Origin: an uncultured Bifidobacterium sp. | Lineage (GTDB): Bacteria > Actinomycetota > Actinomycetes > Actinomycetales > Bifidobacteriaceae | NCBI GenBank assembly: GCA_937876495.1 | Contig: CALEGL010000323.1 | Coordinates: 1 to 14,872 of the forward strand | DNA length: 14,872 bases | Direction: 5' to 3' | In this document: one piece after another, positions 13,639 to 14,872 of the stretch | Numbering within the stretch: position 1 is the stretch's first letter | Layout: the number at the start of each line of letters is the position of its first letter | Made by a program: the position numbers and the translations under genes | Notes under the pieces: model-generated | Seen by the model: the letters and a program-made list of their open reading frames with translations, nothing else | Told to the model about the DNA's origin: nothing | Databases searched by the model: none

Positions 13639-14356
13639 GCGGCAGGGGACGCATGTGCGCGCCATCATCCTCGTGAGACACGGCCGCACCTCCTACAACG
13701 CGGCGGGCCGCCTGCAGGGACAGATCGACATCCCCTTGGACGATGTGGGGCTCTGGCAGGCGCGGTGCACCGGCGAGGCCCTCAGGAACCTCTACGTGCG
13801 GGGACGCGCCTTCCGTGCCGCCGAGCCGCTGCATCCCCTTGTCGTCTGCTCCGACCTGGGACGCGCCGAAAGCACCGCCCACGCCTTCGCCGACCCCTTG
13901 GGCGTGGCCGTGCATCCCGACAGGCGCGCCAGGGAGAGGAGCTTCGGCGAGTGGGAGGGCATGCCCGTCGACGAGCTCAGACGACGCTTCCCCGAGGACT
14001 TCCGTCTGTGGTCAGAGTTCCGCGGAGGCGAGCTGAGGCATGGCGCCGAGCCCAAATCGGCCGTAGGAGCCCGCGGAGTCGAGGCTCTGACCGACTGGTC
14101 GTCGAAAGGCGGGGACGGGGACGTGCTGATCGTGTTCTCCCACGGCGCCTGGATCGCCCAGACCATCCAGACCCTGCTGGGACTTGGGCGCCTCGATCCC
14201 AATATGGCGTCGCTGCCGTCCATGCGCAACGCCCACTGGGCCCGTCTGGCCCCTCTGGAGCTTCCCGGCGAATCCCTGCGGTGGAGGCTGATGGACTACA
14301 ACCACGGTCCCGCGCTCGCCGATACCCCGCGCTGGGAGCATCCCTTCGAGGACTGA
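13631..14356 (+). CDS. Histidine phosphatase (phosphoglycerate mutase-like)
   Basis: Member of the histidine phosphatase superfamily, 241 residues, cytoplasmic. The phosphoryl-accepting motif LVRHGRTSYN has His17 with Arg16; SDLGRAESTA supplies the second arginine region (Arg78); RERSFGEWEG (101-110) contains the conserved Glu; FSHGAWIAQ has the second histidine (His171). The family contains phosphoglycerate mutases and many phosphatases; the divergent C-terminus and position behind rsfS make a phosphatase as likely as a glycolytic enzyme. The ATG at 13631 overlaps the rsfS stop by 8 bases, pointing to coupling; a GTG at 13655 directly before RAIILVRHG is an alternative. It ends the glmU operon. 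Confidence 0.9.
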   Translation: MTERQGTHVRAIILVRHGRTSYNAAGRLQGQIDIPLDDVGLWQARCTGEALRNLYVRGRAFRAAEPLHPLVVCSDLGRAESTAHAFADPLGVAVHPDRRARERSFGEWEGMPVDELRRRFPEDFRLWSEFRGGELRHGAEPKSAVGARGVEALTDWSSKGGDGDVLIVFSHGAWIAQTIQTLLGLGRLDPNMASLPSMRNAHWARLAPLELPGESLRWRLMDYNHGPALADTPRWEHPFED

Positions 14357-14384
14357 CCGCCTCGCCGTCTCCTCCGGCGTGCCC

Positions 14385-14403
14385 GTCGGACCGAACGTCC
14401 GAC
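14385..14403. other. Perfect inverted repeat before GH13 gene
   Basis: GTCGGAC and GTCCGAC flank CGAAC. It lies 29 bases after the histidine phosphatase stop and 20 bases before the GH13 -10. It may be the 3' hairpin of the upstream operon (no T-run), or an operator near the -35 region of the glycosidase promoter. The sequence alone does not decide. Confidence 0.45.
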
Positions 14404-14423
14404 CCTCGGCATGGCCGGCGTGC

Positions 14424-14429
14424 TAGACT
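14424..14429 (+). promoter_or_regulatory. Extended -10 of the GH13 gene
   Basis: TAGACT preceded by TGC gives a TGn-extended -10. Transcription would begin near 14436, about 29 bases before the ATG, with AAGGA (14450-14454) as ribosome site. Confidence 0.5.
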
Positions 14430-14464
14430 CTTCGCAGCCCGACGGCGGTAAGGATGGATAGCGT

Positions 14465-14872
14465 ATGGATAATCTCATCGCCGATGACATCGCCGCAGAG
14501 CCCGGGGCGGGGCGTTCTCCCCGAACTCCGGTCGTCGGCGTCGCCCTGGGTGGCGACGGCGCTCCGGATGCCGCCCACGACATCGCGAACGTCTTCTGGT
14601 GGCAGGTGTATCCGCTGGGATTCACGGGGGCTCCCATCAGGCCCGACACGGAGGCGCAGCGCGCTCCTGCCCAACGCCTGAGGCGTCTAATTCCATGGCT
14701 CGACCATATGACCGACATGGGGTTCACCGGTCTGCTGCTCGGCCCGATATTCTCCTCGACGAGCCACGGCTACGACACGGTCCACCCTCCCTCCAACCAC
14801 CCCCGTCTGGGTGCCGACGACCCCTTCGCCGCCCCGGCGCCCGCCTGCCACTGCCCCTTATAACCATACCAC
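14465..14872 (+). CDS. GH13 alpha-amylase family glycosidase, 5' part
   Basis: The N-terminal ~130 residues of a glycoside hydrolase family 13 enzyme, acting on alpha-glucans or maltodextrins; substrate unknown and no signal peptide is seen, so it is probably intracellular. Visible are IANVFWWQVYPLGFTGAP, LRRLIPWLDHMTDMGFTGLLLGPIFSSTSHGYDTV, the first strands of the (beta/alpha)8 barrel. The family then expects D-H-Y-R-x-D-P-R-L-G; here the frame reads H-P-P-S-N-H-P-R-L-G (from residue 107), and the in-frame TAA at 14861-14863 falls where the barrel should continue. Because flanking residues (PRLGADD, FAA, ACH) keep frame, I regard this as base-substitution error at the contig end, not a true truncation, and extend the partial gene to the window edge. 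The ATG at 14465 has AAGGA ten bases upstream; its own promoter separates it from the glmU operon. Confidence 0.85.

Noticed and set aside
14861..14863. True stop codon of a 132-residue protein
   Set aside because: The encoded protein would end within the first barrel strands of GH13, right in the stretch with suspected base errors.
1..14872. Mobile element, prophage, defence island or biosynthetic cluster
   Set aside because: No transposase, integrase, terminal repeats, or defence gene was seen; all identifiable genes are conserved housekeeping functions in a familiar order.

Overview
The window is GC-rich throughout, with coding regions showing a strong G/C bias at third codon positions. 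Gene content and order fit an actinobacterium of the family Bifidobacteriaceae, probably Bifidobacterium or a close relative. The order nadK-recN, the group proA / conserved hypothetical / nadD / prs, the tRNA-Gln–glmU–rsfS–phosphoglycerate mutase cluster and the Prs protein sequence are what I remember of bifidobacterial chromosomes. This placement comes from recall of families and gene order, not from a search.

Layout. (1) 1-333: no convincing gene. The first ~95 bases contain no T and are almost pure G/C; the rest is the nadK leader. (2) 334-3136: nadK and recN, overlapping by 8 bases. (3) 3243-3908: a HAD-family phosphatase, apparently leaderless, convergent with (4) thrC on the minus strand (3926-5428). 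(5) 5429-5875: a 447-base divergent intergenic region with the thrC promoter, a repeated 16-mer, a palindrome over a -10-like hexamer, and a very strong Rho-independent terminator that belongs to no annotated gene. (6) 5876-7249: a sugar-porter MFS permease. (7) 7413-10455: proA, a conserved hypothetical gene and nadD, tightly coupled. (8) 10580-11599: prs. (9) 11675-14356: tRNA-Gln(TTG), glmU, rsfS and a histidine-phosphatase gene, with no possible TANNNT promoter between the tRNA and glmU. (10) 14465 to the end: the 5' part of a GH13 glycosidase whose last ~90 bases look corrupted.

Function. Almost everything is core metabolism: NAD(P) synthesis (nadD, nadK), DNA repair (recN), threonine and proline synthesis (thrC, proA), PRPP supply (prs), UDP-GlcNAc for the cell wall (glmU), ribosome silencing (rsfS), sugar uptake and glycan breakdown (MFS permease, GH13 enzyme). 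I see no mobile element, CRISPR array, phage gene, toxin or defence system.

The points most worth a second look are the orphan terminator with a candidate small RNA or attenuator upstream of the permease, the leaderless promoter arrangement at two genes, the tRNA at the head of the glmU operon, the long disordered N-terminal extension of NadD, the unnamed protein between proA and nadD, and the degraded sequence at both ends, which suggests that the window is a whole assembly contig with unreliable termini.
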